64,000 nucleotides of DNA. It comes from Ganoderma boninense. Its lineage: Eukaryota > Basidiomycota > Agaricomycetes > Polyporales > Polyporaceae. A program made the translations under genes and the position numbers. The notes under the pieces were generated by a model that was not told the origin of the DNA, did no database searches, and was given only the letters and a program-made list of their open reading frames with translations. Shown here one piece after another: positions 41,863 through 53,589 of the stretch. Each line of letters starts with the position of its first letter. Position 1 is the first letter of the stretch. The stretch spans positions 744,001 to 808,000 of the forward strand of contig CM035313.1 of NCBI GenBank assembly GCA_002900995.3, written 5' to 3'.

Positions 41863-42440
41863 TGTCGCCTCAGCTCATCTCGTCTCTGCATCGTCCAGCG
41901 ACACCCGAACCCGCCGTACCCCCTACGGAGACTGAAGATGCTGGAAGTCTTCTTGCCCGCCAGTGGTTCACTTCGTACAATCCGGGGGTCTCCGGCGACG
42001 TCTTCGACACCACTTCGCCCCCTCCTTTGTTGGATTCTTCCGAATTAATCGATCCTGGTGATCCGCTTCCGTTAACGCAACCTCGCCCCTCATATTGGGG
42101 TCAACCAGGAGAACCTACGACGCCATCGTCCCGTGAATGGAGTATGCAACAGTTCATATGTTTTGTATACCGAGGCGCTTCAGTACGTAGGCATTTGTCT
42201 CGGCGCCAGGTATATATACTCATTTCGGTAGATATGGCTTAGAGTCAGGGTCGCGCTGGACGAGGTTGAGGAAGGGCTTACTGTTCCTTACGTAGCAGTC
42301 CAGTTCATGAACCGCCTCACCGAGAACGACCCCGCTCTTCGCCGTATCGGACTGGTCATCGAGGAGGAGTTGCAGGAAGGCATGCGTCACGAAATATTGC
42401 GTGCCATTAGGCAAGCTGTTAACCTAGAGGTCTTCAGGTA
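41863..42440 (+). CDS. Unrecognised multi-exon gene fragment
   Basis: The ATG at 41862-41864 opens a Pro/Ser-rich frame (GSLLARQWFTSYNPG, LPLTQPRPSYWGQPG) that reaches a GTATAT donor near 42,207. After an intron, a frame with helical character codes VALDEVEEGLTVPYVAV and RRIGLVIEEELQEGMRHEI up to a GTATGT donor at about 42,438. The phase of the first junction is not settled. The downstream exon is unknown. No domain is recognised. Confidence 0.4.
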
Positions 42441-42984
42441 TGTATACTATCCTAACATTGGTCCGGTTCACTGACATCTTGCAGAGAATGATGGTCTGCA
42501 ATTGGTTGGATGCATCGCATGCGTCGATCGTAGTGGAGCGCCAGCCTCGGGCGGATTTTCGCTTCGGGGCTTCACTTGTATCCGTCGGGCTCAGCTCTCG
42601 TACTGTATGTCTTCTGTTTGGTGTGTGATTGGATATAACACCCCGTTTGTGTCTACTACGTTGTGATAAGGGCGGCTTCCCCAGCTCAGTGGCGGTGTCC
42701 AAGGCCGTCGACCTGAACGCTCAGCATGCGGGTTCCGTCGTCCACTGGGATCCTGTTGGCTTATGTCAGAGTTGAGAAGTATGGAACCACATGTGCGGTT
42801 CTGCTTTCCCACTGATACTGTTAGTTTCAGGTGTATCCTGCAGCGTGTTGGGTTCAATGAATCTACATCGAACCAACGGTCAAGCGTGTGCTTGGGAAAC
42901 GGTGTGAGTGCTTCGTGGGCGGCTTGGTTCCATACTTATAGAATCGCGAGGTTTCAGTGTCCCCTCCGCTCCGCACCTCCAGAC

Positions 42985-43877
42985 ATGGACCCACAGTCAT
43001 CTCTCCCCTCGGCCGCCCCCTCTCAACCTACACATCCAGCGGAGTGCCTCCGACTCATCGAGCTCCCCCTGTGTGTCGTCTGCGGAGAAGCTACGAGGTT
43101 CTACTGTGGAGGCTGTCTCGCCAGTCCAGCGTTCTGCTCCCCGGAGCATTTTATGACGGTGCGTATGTGGAAACTCGACGCTGACAGAATTCTGACTGTC
43201 TGTTGGTTCATCTTGCAGTACTGGCCAACACATTCCCTTCGCTGCCTACGGGACGCGGCGCTACACATGACGGGTCAGATGGCTGGTGGTGTAGAGGCCG
43301 TCCACCCTTACCCCGGCTCGATCACGCTGGGAACCAGGAGCGCGGTTGCGCCGCCGGTGTCCTTGGGAAACATGCACTTACCTGTGCCAGTAAACTATGG
43401 TCGGTCGTACGACTACACTGTCAATGCGATGTACGCCAAATTCGACGGTTGTAAGTTATGTCTCCCGCGTCTGTCGTCGACCCCGGCCTGACTTGTAGTT
43501 TGGCACATAGTGGCTTGCAGATTTCTGTATGTGAACCTATCTTCCGATCCTCTACCGGGGCAATCTCCCATCCGCATTCAAGACTGCTTTTTGCCAACAG
43601 CTCAAGTGCGATCGTTTGTCGTTCGTCGGGACGCTTCGCTCAATACACCCTTGACGCGCCATTTCATATATTCTACTGTGCTGAGTCGTATGCTGGCAAG
43701 CAGAACCCGAACGAGGCGCTTGCGCGACTTACTAAAACTAAATACCCTTCCTGCCTCCACGTGTGGTACGGTTCCGTCGTTGTGCTGAAATTCGCTAGTC
43801 GAGCTTGTCTGAATTACGTAGATATGACGGTTAACGATGTACTTATTGTCCGGGACTACTTCGCGTACTTCGGGTAG
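42985..43877 (+). CDS. MYND zinc-finger protein, frame apparently shifted in the last exon
   Basis: Exons 42985-43158 and 43219-43450 agree in phase. The MYND finger is CVVCGEATRFYCGGC, then FCSPEHF and WPTHSLRC across the first intron: the C-x2-C, C-x2-C, C-x3-H and H-x3-C pattern that binds Pro-rich partners. The third exon begins near 43,500 with WHIVACRFLYVNL in one frame. The family-typical end, FHIFYCAESYAG and HVWYGSVVVLKF, lies in another frame to the TAG at 43877. The switch lies around 43,640-43,665 and needs a one- or two-base indel. It is either a young pseudogene or an assembly error. Related MYND proteins of unknown role are common in Agaricomycetes. Confidence 0.7.
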
Positions 43878-46568
43878 AGGGCAAAGTAGTACTGTAACTA
43901 ATAGCGGTGTTTATCGTCATCTGGGTAAAGCTATCCCTCCGCGGACAGAACGATGATCCCTTGCAGGTCAGGTGTGCTGGTAATTCCGACACATGCGGGT
44001 CGCCAGATGTCGAGCCACTGCTCACTGCAGGTCGCGGCGCGTTGTTTCACATCAGCCAAGCTTTTCACTGTATTCATCGACTGCGCGACCGAAATGCGGT
44101 GGGAAATGGGTAGTTTTCCACGGTCCGCATCCTGAACCAATGTTACCTAGTGATATCCCATTTTTCGTGTTGTAATCCAGTGCGTACCAGGATTCCTTTC
44201 ATGCGCTCTTGATGACAATCATGGTTTCGTAATATCGCCATTTTCAAAGTGGTATGGTACTTAAAATGGCGTTGTCTGCAGACCTGGAAATTCTAGGCCC
44301 CGTGTGACGTCACCTGAAGCCTGCCGTGGCTCCTAGTGGCACATGGGCAGGCTACCATGTATTACGCAGCCGTATGTGTGTGTAATCCTGTCACTGGCAG
44401 GATTATGTGATGAATATCTCTGCTTCTTTGTGAAGAGCTCTGCATACTATCTACACTGAGTTTTCTGCTATAATTGTTGTGTTGACAGGGCATGCGGATG
44501 CTAACTTGTTGTTACCCAGGATCTGTGAACTCCTTCACCCTTCTATCAGATGATATATTGCACGAATGTCCGTTCCATTCGAAAATCAGATCTGACGTAC
44601 AAACACTGGAGTTCGAACTTGCGAAGCTCCCCTAATTTCAAGCAGCCTCATGTAGAAAGAGAAGACCCAGTGTTCTAAGACCAAGACATTGAAGCTGCGA
44701 AGCAGCCCTCATTTCCATCAGCAGCGTCTTTTTTATAATTACGTATCTGCGAAGGTGACAATTGATTGGTTGCTAGGCCTTCAGGTACTGAACAGGCTGC
44801 TGTTGTGCCTTTAATGGACAGCCTGAAGGTGCGGACTCTTGTTTAGTGAGAATCGCTCCCTCATATCCCATTTATCTGATGATCACAATTCCATAGATCA
44901 GCCTATCCTGTGCCACACACGCATGGGCCCTGTCTCAATGGAAGAGAATACTCACCTCATAGAAGGTGATATCCTCAATTTATACTGAGATGATGTCAGG
45001 GTCTCCATATGGCTGGTACTAGTCCTGTGTATACCTGTCCAGATGTGAGAAACAGTGCATTCCGACGCCATGGACATGGCTCACCAACTCTCTGCATGCT
45101 TCTTGCATCTTGTCTTCTCAATGGATGTTCAATGTGCCATGTCATAATTTTGACTTGGTGCATGTTGGCTGGCATAGTGGTGGGCTCGAGTAAGGGAAAC
45201 ATGTGGGACAAGCTCTTGTGCTGTGCCGGAAACTCGAGGAACAATAACTGCCCCACCTTTATGCGTTCCGGAGCGATGTGTATTTCCGGCGGAGTTGCTA
45301 CTTCGACCTCCGGTCGTCAGCCCGTGCGCATTTTCTGTGGGCCTGGTGCGGCCGGGGACATTTCTAGACCCTTTGCATCCATAGCCGAGTCTCACACTCC
45401 GCTCCAATTGCCAATAGGTCCCCACTGCTGTCGCGAGAGCTAATGCATGTCCGCCCGTGCTAGTCGAACGTCAGACACGTTCTTATCGATGATGCGTGTG
45501 ACCTACCTTCGACGCATTGGGTCTGGCAAATAATAAAAGCCTTCCTCAGTGACGGGCGGTTTGTCCGTCCGCGTTCCGGGCACGTTTCGCCAGATTCGAA
45601 GTGAAACCCCAACCTCTGTCGAGCTTTCCAGAAATCCTGCGCACGACGTGGCTCCCAGAAAAGGTATACTGAGATTTCGCGTCTGCGCTTGGCAAGGCTG
45701 ACTCTCGCGGGCTGTTGCAAGGCCATCAATGGCCAAAATGTCAGAAGGGGGCTGGCGACGCTCCAAGCCTGATCATGGCATTGTAGTATGTCACGTGTGA
45801 CGGTTTGCGTGACTCCCTATTCCGAAGCCTGACGTGCCCGCGCTCGACTTCCACACCACGACGCTATCCGGTTTTTGCCTCCTCGAACGTCTAGAAGGGC
45901 ACTTTGTCATGCCTTATCATCTGTAAGCACGCAGACGTCGAGATTGCACTTCAACAGCACCAAGGCCAGGCTGCATCCGTATTCTCTGAGGAAGACTCGC
46001 AACCTGCAGGTTTTCGCCGTTCCCGTTCGAACGCCTATTTAGCGGTATGATGATCACTTCCTATGGTCGATTATTTGCTCTTGCATTGCGTTGTGCTTAC
46101 ATACTTCATAGTTCGAAGTCTGGATCAACGCGCAAGATCTGTCGCCACAAACAAATACCCCTTGTCACCTTCAACGGTCTCGCTCGGCCATTAAGAGGCA
46201 CTATGCTTACCTCATGGGGGTTTAAGTTTCTCGAGGTTTACTTTTCGGGCAATACATCGTTATTGCGGAGTGTCCCTCCCATGTCCGGTTGATGTCTCAC
46301 CGCGTCTCCGTTAAAAACTGTAAAAGCCCGTCACGGATTTCATGCTGGCCCATCTGCCTCACCACCTCCCCCCCCCCCCACACACACACCCGACCCGGCC
46401 CCGTCACACACCACGTCGAGCGGACCCAACCCTCGGTGGCTCTGTCGGTGCTGGCTACCACGTCCCACCGTGTTGTTCGCTCTACCTCATAGTCCGTAGT
46501 GGATGTCTGTTGGTAAGACGCTCTCGACGCTGTCTGCCCTAACACACCTCCTGATGCAACTATGACCT
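43878..46568. other. Gene-poor stretch of 2.7 kb
   Basis: AT content is higher than in the gene block. Short frames (for example 45009-45443 plus) have no conserved features. No element ends are recognised. Confidence 0.5.
46367..46390 (+). repeat. Poly-C run followed by CA repeat
   Basis: A run of about 13 C followed by five CA units. Such a tract is prone to sequencing error, so frames crossing it are unreliable. Confidence 0.85.
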
Positions 46569-47791
46569 AGACTCATCAGTCCATTCACTCGTTGCCAGCT
46601 CCCGGCGCTCCAATATGGACTCCCGACTCGCCTCAAAGCAATCAAGTACTGGGTTCCGTAGAAACCGGTCGGTTTTTGGCACGTTTATTCACTCATTGGC
46701 AATCCCACTCATCATTTTCCGCTAGGCGCCTAGCGAAGGCGGGAACGTTTGCCTTGGCGTACATGACCACGACATCTTTGCTCGCATGGAGGTTGACTTG
46801 TCGCGACAACCACGTGTATGTTGGAAACCACCTCCGTTCGTCGCTCTACAGGCTTGTCAATCGGTTCTTCCCCGATCCTGTCGCCTTCCTCAACATCCTG
46901 ACCCCTTGGGGCGTGCTGATCGTTGGTGAGGCGGCTCTCTCGCACGTCCTTCAAGAACCTGTACTGTGCGACGTAAACTTCGAAGTCGCCGTGAGCAACC
47001 TTCATTTCGACTCCTTCCTCGAAAGCCTCGGACGACTCTTTCCTTTGGGATCGAACCTCCTTTCCCGTTTCGATAGGCCCTCTCCCGAAGGGTTCCCCTA
47101 CCACCGGAACGTCACTCGCATATCCGAGTTCCGTCTTCTATCCGGCATGTTTATCACCGTATACGAGTCTAGCACTCCGTCCGCTTGCGACGTCCTTGCG
47201 GGCTGCTGGTCTACGGCCCTCATGAACTTCGCCACTGCCTACACCATGGGGTCAGCGTACCCTCGCTTGACGTTCAATAATCTTGCGCTAATATGCGACA
47301 GCCGAGTATCGTCGATGGAGTGGTCGGAACGGAATGTCCAGCGAAGACTCGCTGTTTACGGTTTCGATTCCAGCCACAAGCCCGATCACTGGCCTTTGGG
47401 GGCACGACGGACGGCATCGACTACTTCGGCGGAGTTGGACCTTTGCGGGAAGTCGCTCTACGTTTGTCCTCAGCAAGGCAGGTTCTTTGGAGACCCTGGC
47501 TCCCTGGTTATCTTCTACGATGGCCTGTTGGTCGACATAGAGGCTCTGCGGGATCTATGTGTGCCTCCTTACGGCCCCATGGCCACGTGGAGGCTTCCCT
47601 CGTCTGGTACATGCAAGGGCGGTTGTCTTGAACATGACCCTGTTCTTCCTCCCTTTACCGTGTCCATGTTGATCCATTTCATGGAGACTTATACAAGACT
47701 CTCTGCGACGCACGACGCAGCGCGGATCCTCCCGACGCTTCATACGGCAAACCCAAGTCGTTCTCCTTCGTGTTGGCGTTATACCATATAA
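46569..47791 (+). CDS. Second member of the unknown repeated family (compact form)
   Basis: The frame is open from just after TAG at 46566-46568, where TATGACCTAG could be a splice acceptor. The first in-frame ATG would be at about 46,760, so an upstream exon is likely. The protein has WRLTCRDNHVYVGNHLRSSL, GVLIVGEAALSHVLQE, LMNFATAYTMGSAYPRLTF and, near the end, YVCPQQGRFFGDPGSLVIFY and PPYGPMATWRLPSSGTC. Each has a counterpart in the split ORF at 25.3-28.8 kb, in the same order, but without that gene's 500-residue acidic insert. The glycine motif is more degenerate here (GEAAL in place of GGLFAL). It lies in opposite orientation to its paralogue, 18 kb away. Function unknown. Confidence 0.75.
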
Positions 47792-48376
47792 CGTAGTACC
47801 GCCGGAGGCCATCCGCGTTGGCCTCTATATCGGCGTATGCGCATTCCACACCCTCTAGGACGAATTAGTGGGAAATATCTCCGTTCCCCCTTTTTTTTCC
47901 AGCGTCATGGGACTCCCGGACTCCATATATCGCGTTGTACTTGTCCTCCCATGTGTCGGTTTTTCAGTACGACATACCTCGCCCCCTTCGTGATACAACC
48001 TTGGCCATCCATCTGTCCTCACCTACATCTCTTCCTCCCCCGTGTTCTGACTAGCTAGACTATTGGGACTGAAGTACTTTCCATTCCATGTGGTCGCCGC
48101 AAAGCGTCTGTACTTTGCTCGAGTTCATTCCACGTGGGACGCAGCGTGGTCAGTCCGAGGGATAGTCCCGTTCGCTACGGCTTCATAAGCAGAATCAATC
48201 ACGTGTAATGCCACGTGAACTCCGTCTCTGGCGAAAACTTGGCGTCTGTGCTCTCTCCCCTCCCCTACCCCCACCCCCCGCCGCACTGGACCATATCTTG
48301 ACCAATTGTCCTTCATTCATAATCAGCTCCTAGTGGACTATCAGGCTTAGGGATTGGCTGATCTCCCACTCTACAC

Positions 48377-50304
48377 CTATGCGTACATGTCGTCTATGCT
48401 ATGTTTATCATCGTTGACAGCAACGTTCGCTCCCAGAGTGTCTGCCTCGACTTCATTCTCCCCCAGCTCGTCCTTGTCGTCGACTTCGATGTCGCCCGCG
48501 TGACTGCGCTCTTGTGCGACTGCAACGTCTCGCCCTTGCCGGACTAGTGAGTAAGTCATCATACATGTCGTTAGTATGCGACTGACTTTCTACCCTGTCG
48601 ACATCTTCTCCATCATACTCAGGGCCAACAGACTCCCCCCTCCACCGCATCTCTGCGAGCGCTGATTTGGTACCTTCCTCCACCTTGACTGCATCCACCT
48701 GTACGGCAATTTCCTCACGGCGTCGGGCCATTCTCCCCAATGGAATTTCACGAGAATACACGGTGTTGCTTCCCGTGTTGATTTCCACATCCGCGTGCAC
48801 TCAGATCTCCTCCCGACCGCCGGAAGCGTGAACGTCTATGGTGACGACGACGAGCAAACCAGGCTACGCTTATAATGAGGTGAGATATCATACAATAACT
48901 CAATAGCCACCTACCCGTACGCGAATCCCGTCGATGTAGTTAACGAATATGTAGATCGGACTGGCCAAGCAGTCAATAGGCATGAAGACCATCGCACCTG
49001 GGACAATCACATTCGACAGGCCAGGTACGTCTGATACTCCCCGCACACTAGGTGGGGGGTACACCAGGGTCCATTGTACCTTCGTGCGGACTCGAGTATG
49101 ACCAACACGTTCTAGAGTCGCTTTAATGAGGACGAATCGCTAGGGGACGGGTCAGCGAAATCGTGGATGCGATTGAACCAAGGGGTATACGAGCCTTACG
49201 CCTCATAACCGGGTGCGGAGTGAGGTTGACGTAGAGTGGTATGGAGAGAATTGTGCACGGTATGTCTTCCATGGCGAACTGTGTGGCATACGAGCCCGTC
49301 ACGACGTGTCCTGATATACCGCACTACACTCCTCAGGATTATGCTACTGCCATCCGGGAGATGTAGCTATGCCACGGTTTGACTACCGATTCGCGATGGC
49401 GGAGTGGCCATGTCGTCGCGCTGAGTCCTTGGACACCATCAACGTCGTCGCGAGCTTTACATAAACTTCCCATATGGTCCCATGCTCGCATCTTGAGTCC
49501 TTCCTGCGTCTGATCGTTGCCCCTCGTTGTCAGTTGCTGACCGGGTGCTATGATGCGCTCGATCCATTTGGGTGGCTCGTCAGCATGACCATAGCATATG
49601 TTAACGTACCTGTGGCCCAGTCGTTTCGCGTACCCACCCTGGGCACATAATGTGGAACCTGGATATTGTTCGGTCTTGACGACGTTATGGGTTGCCCCAG
49701 GTCTATCTGTCCCGTTGGGGCCCTCACCGTCGTGCAAACAGACATGGAACATAGTGCGTGGTCCCTCTCCCGACTGTGACGGCTCATTCACAAACACAAG
49801 CAGGTCGACCGTGGACGCGTTAATGGATGTGTCTGCGATACACAACACCAAGCCCCTCCTATCGAGTGCGGAAACGTTGCCAGAGCTTCGGGTTCACGTC
49901 GCCTGTGGCCTCACGTCTTCCAGACGGGGACGCAACACAGGTACGTATCTTTGCCGACGGATTTCGGCAATGCAATTGTCTTCTCTGGCTAGCATAGCAC
50001 TGAAGGTCTTTGTTTCACCAACTAACAGCGAACCGGGCGATTTGGATGTCGACGTTCGCGACGCGCATTCGTCGTTGCTCTTGGCTCCCGTATTCCTGTA
50101 TCGCTTGAGGCTGACTTGTGTTGTCGACATACTGGTAGGCACGTGGGGATCAAATGGCTTAAACGGTGCCTTATGCTTCACCACAGGCGCGTTGACATAA
50201 TCCGTAGCATCGGCTTTAATGCAGACGACCGACTCCTGTACTTTTGGTCTACCGCCGTGACGAATTTCATCTAATGTAGCGCCGTACGCGCTTATTCGAA
50301 TCAT
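48377..50304 (-). CDS. Unrecognised multi-exon gene with an acidic C-terminus
   Basis: It probably starts at the ATG at 50304 (MIRISAYGATLDEIRHGG). Coding frames follow in order: 50304-~49,930; about 49,850-49,339 (TVDLLVFVNEPSQSGEG, GHRYVNICYGHADEPP); about 49,320-49,150 (SGHVVTGSYATQFAMED); about 49,140-48,920 (VQWTLVYPPPSVRGVSD, FMPIDCLASPIYIFVNYI); about 48,800-48,596; and the last exon after a TACTAAC branch site and CTAG acceptor, ending at 48377 (DDKDELGENEVEADT). Only the last intron (donor GTCAGT) was checked for phase. The frames look coding and share a layout, with an acidic tail after a beta-rich middle, with the gene at 53.6-55.1 kb. No known domain. Confidence 0.5.
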
Positions 50305-51659
50305 ACCTCTCCACAGGCACCGCTGGCTGCAGGTTTCCGTCGATCAAATCTTCTCCGCCAGTGCCAAGAAGGAACGTCGAGGTTCTCGTTTTGCGACGAT
50401 CAAGACGTGGCGCCCCATAGAGGGCGATTCGCAAGACCGTCACCGAGTCTTCGCGACTGCTATCTTGCTGGTCGAAAACTTTGACACGGCCTGGACTGCA
50501 TGGCGCCAGGAACTCCCGGTTATGCGAGCTTCGTTGGCCTCCGCCTCCACTGCTCCGCCGCTTCCCGCTGAATCGGGTAAGATATCTCCAATCGCTTGCG
50601 TCGAGATCGTTCGGCGACTAATGATAAAGGCCTTTTATAGCTCTAGCGTCCTTCCAGCCCACATCGTCTTCTCTCCGCCCAGCTTCCATGGAGAGATCGC
50701 AGTCATATGCGGTGCCCGCCGCGAGCGCGTCTGATGCCGAAGGCCTGTTCAACCTGAAGGCAGGTGTCTTCCCTTTGAAAGCCGGTGCGTAAGTTCTTCT
50801 ACCTTTCTGTGACGGCCCTCATTAATGTACAAATTTCAAGGCCTCGTTTCATCCACAACGCGGGGTGGGGGCGGCCGTCCGTACTACTTTAAGTACTGTA
50901 CAGAGAAGGACACCATGTTTGACACGCCACGCATGCAATCCGAGCGCTCTGTGGTTGCTGGTTGGCCTACCTTTACTGAAAGGGAACCTGCAACGCCGCC
51001 TTCACCAACGCTGTCGGTTCTCGGCACCGGGATCTCCGACCAATCATATTTACGCGTAAATCCTTTTCCTGCAATATCGGATATTTGCATCCGGCTCGCA
51101 AGCTGCGACCTCGGAGTCCCTGGCACTGTACGTCCTGGCCAACTTCCATGTTACTGACCTGAGTATCCATGGACATGGCGTATTAGGTTTTAGGCACATC
51201 TGCATCCTCCCGGATTCGTTCGCTTCCGCGGACAATCCGCCCTTTCGCAATCCGCAGGACCTCTTTTTCCCTCGAGACTCTTCACCCGCACCGTCGATGC
51301 TGCAGTCGTTTCGCGCACCGGATTACTGGGTAACCTTAACAAGTCTTCTTCTGCCCGGCATTGCTGCATTCTTAAAGCACGCCTTTCCTATAGAATCCTC
51401 TCGTTTGGGACGCTAGGCTTCGTGACGGTATTAAAGCACGCATGCTCGTGTTGTCGATGTTTCCCTCCCCTTGGATCGGACTTCAATATCTTGCATGCTT
51501 CCTGTCCCCTCCGGACGTGGTGCCTTGTCTTTGGGTGCGTCTGTACTTTGCCTCTCCTCCTCTCTCATCCATCTGACATATGACAGGGTTATCGGGGTCC
51601 AGTGGAGGTCAGTCCTATTGTATTGGTCTGCTCGTCGGGCAACCGCGCACTAACTATGC
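50305..51659 (+). CDS. Unrecognised gene, divergent from the 48.4-50.3 kb gene (boundaries uncertain)
   Basis: A convincing exon lies at about 50,333-50,575: VSVDQIFSASAKKERRGSR, TIKTWRPIEGDSQDRHRV and AILLVENFDTAWTAWRQEL, followed by a GTAAGA donor. Further pieces on the same strand are ASDAEGLFNLKAGVFPLKAG (near 50,730) and RPYYFKYCTEKDTMFDTPR (50,875-51,140). I cannot fix the first exon or the end. The coding part probably ends before 51,200, and the rest of this interval seems empty. No domain recognised. Confidence 0.4.
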
Positions 51660-53027
51660 ATGTTGGTCGTGACCCTATCGCGCGTGGTGCTAGGGGATGA
51701 CCGTCCTCCTCCCCACGGCAGGCGAAAAGAACCTAACGTTTTCATAGCATGTGACTTCTGCCGTGTAAGGAAGAAACGGGTTCATATCCCTCTCTCCTTG
51801 GTTATTCGTAGTCGACCCACTACCTTGTTTCTAGTGCGAAAACGACCCCTGCACAAACTGTGTAAAGAGGAAAATGGAGTGCCGTCGAGAAGAGGCCAGG
51901 GCTCAGCGGCGAAAACCGTCGCGTTCCGTTGCCCGTGTCGTGAGACGTGGACAAATTCCGTGCTTCGAGTGCCAACTCCATCAGGAACAGGTGTGTTTCG
52001 GGCGTTTTGGCTTTCCCGCTCGCGTGTCTGATGTCATTCTTCCAGTGCGTCGGCGAGACTGAGCCGTGCCGACGATGCGAAGAATACGGGGCGCAGTGTG
52101 TCCGCCCAGGCAGTGTGTATGGACCCCGAGAAACAGAGGGGGCTGCTGCAACGCCCCTCATGGCCCCTGACCTGGGGACGCCGACGCCTCTCAGCACGTC
52201 GACCACTGGGCCTGCATGGTCTGATCTTCCACACGACAACTTTCCAATGAGCAGTGTCCCGGAGGCTCCCTCTCGCCCCAGGTTCTCGATTGTCGCAGGC
52301 ACGCTGCTCTACCACAGCTCTCCATCGCCTTGGGCCTTCCCCGAACCCGGAACCACGAGTGCCTCTACTATCCAGCCGCTTTCTCAGCGGGTCGACTCAG
52401 ATCACCACCTTCGTCTCTACCGTGGTGAGTACCCGATTGGTTCCCTCTCCCGTCACCATAATTGATCGCGTTGTGCATCTCTCCTTCAGACAGGTTCCAC
52501 GCAGACCCACGACGTCGTGATGTCGCTCACAGTCTATGGGAGCAGGCCGTATCGGCTGCAGGATTCGCGGCGATACAGGCCGAACCTTCATCTTCGGTAG
52601 GTCAGATGCCGCATTACTTATATTCAGTGGTCCTGACATGTCAACCCGCCTGGGGCTGTTCACCCGGTTTCAGGCATCCACTTCTTTTCCTTACTCGTTT
52701 GCGCCCGCGTACCCGGCACAGTCGATCGGCACTGGTGACGCCGGATCCATGCTAAGGTCATTTCCCCCACAACGTCCAGTCGCCTACGGCATGGACGTGC
52801 CCTCGACCCAAGTCCCGTTTACCGACGTCATTGGGTTGCCTACAAACTCGCCTTTCATCTACGACGAAGTCACCGCCAATACCGACACTTTTCCAACCAA
52901 CATCCCTTTCGGGGATGTTTCGACGGCTACTACGGGCGTTGAGCTGTATAACACCGAGGCGGCGTTTGCGAACGACGTCCCCTTTTCTGATGCAGAACTG
53001 AATGATTTCTTCTCTATCTCACGCTAG
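51660..53027 (+). CDS. Protein with two tandem Zn2Cys6 (Gal4-type) zinc clusters
   Basis: Exons 51660-51779, 51835-51990, 52046-52424, 52490-52596 and 52674-53027 keep frame and give 371 aa; the first ATG is uncertain. Cluster 1: C31-x2-C34-x6-C41-x4-C46-x2-C49-x6-C56 (ACDFCRVRKKR then CENDPCTNC). Cluster 2: C83-x2-C86-x6-C93-x6-C100-x2-C103-x6-C110 (PCFECQLHQEQ then CVGETEPCRRC). In both, a 55-nt intron falls exactly before the third cysteine. Basic residues follow cluster 1 (RREEARAQRRK). The rest is Ser/Pro/Thr-rich and ends in an acidic, aromatic tail (DVPFSDAELNDFFSISR) that could activate transcription. Zn2Cys6 proteins are fungal DNA-binding regulators, normally with one cluster. The donor of intron 1 (GTTCAT) is weak. 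Confidence 0.75.
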
Positions 53028-53589
53028 CTAGACACGCATGTGCAACGTCGCACACCGTCTGTCGCTTCCTACCGGACTTCTTGATCCAATATAGCACATC
53101 CACACTGTCATCGGGAAATTACGGCATGTTCTCGCACCTCACTTCTTCTGGGCGCGTCGTGATTGTATTAGGTGTCGGGACACACCCTACGTTCCATGTT
53201 GGGACCTAGCTGTCGTCAGTACCTGCACTTCTGTTGCCCTCCACCACGTCCTTTATATGTGAGACGACTTTCGCTCCGTGATGAAATGGTCCAGTTCAAG
53301 GCAACGAGCACAGCGGGTTTGTTTCTATAACATCCCCATACCCCTTCGCTCAGTCAATCAGTCCCCGATCTGCACACACGCCACGAAAGAACCTCACTCA
53401 CAAGACCAACAATTTTCCGTCTTAGCATGCACCACCCGTTGCAGGCATATACAGCAAACGTGAATCTGATACAACGCATCATAAATACTGTCCACATACA
53501 CGTTCTCCCCCCTAATAAATAAAATACGCGCGATCCTCTGCGACTAGACAGCGAGCCAGCGCTGTCGGATAAATAACTTCGAACCTGGC
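53028..53589. other. Convergent 3' region between two genes
   Basis: This lies between the 3' ends of the zinc-cluster gene (plus) and the gene at 53.6 kb (minus). No coding frame is supported. Confidence 0.5.
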
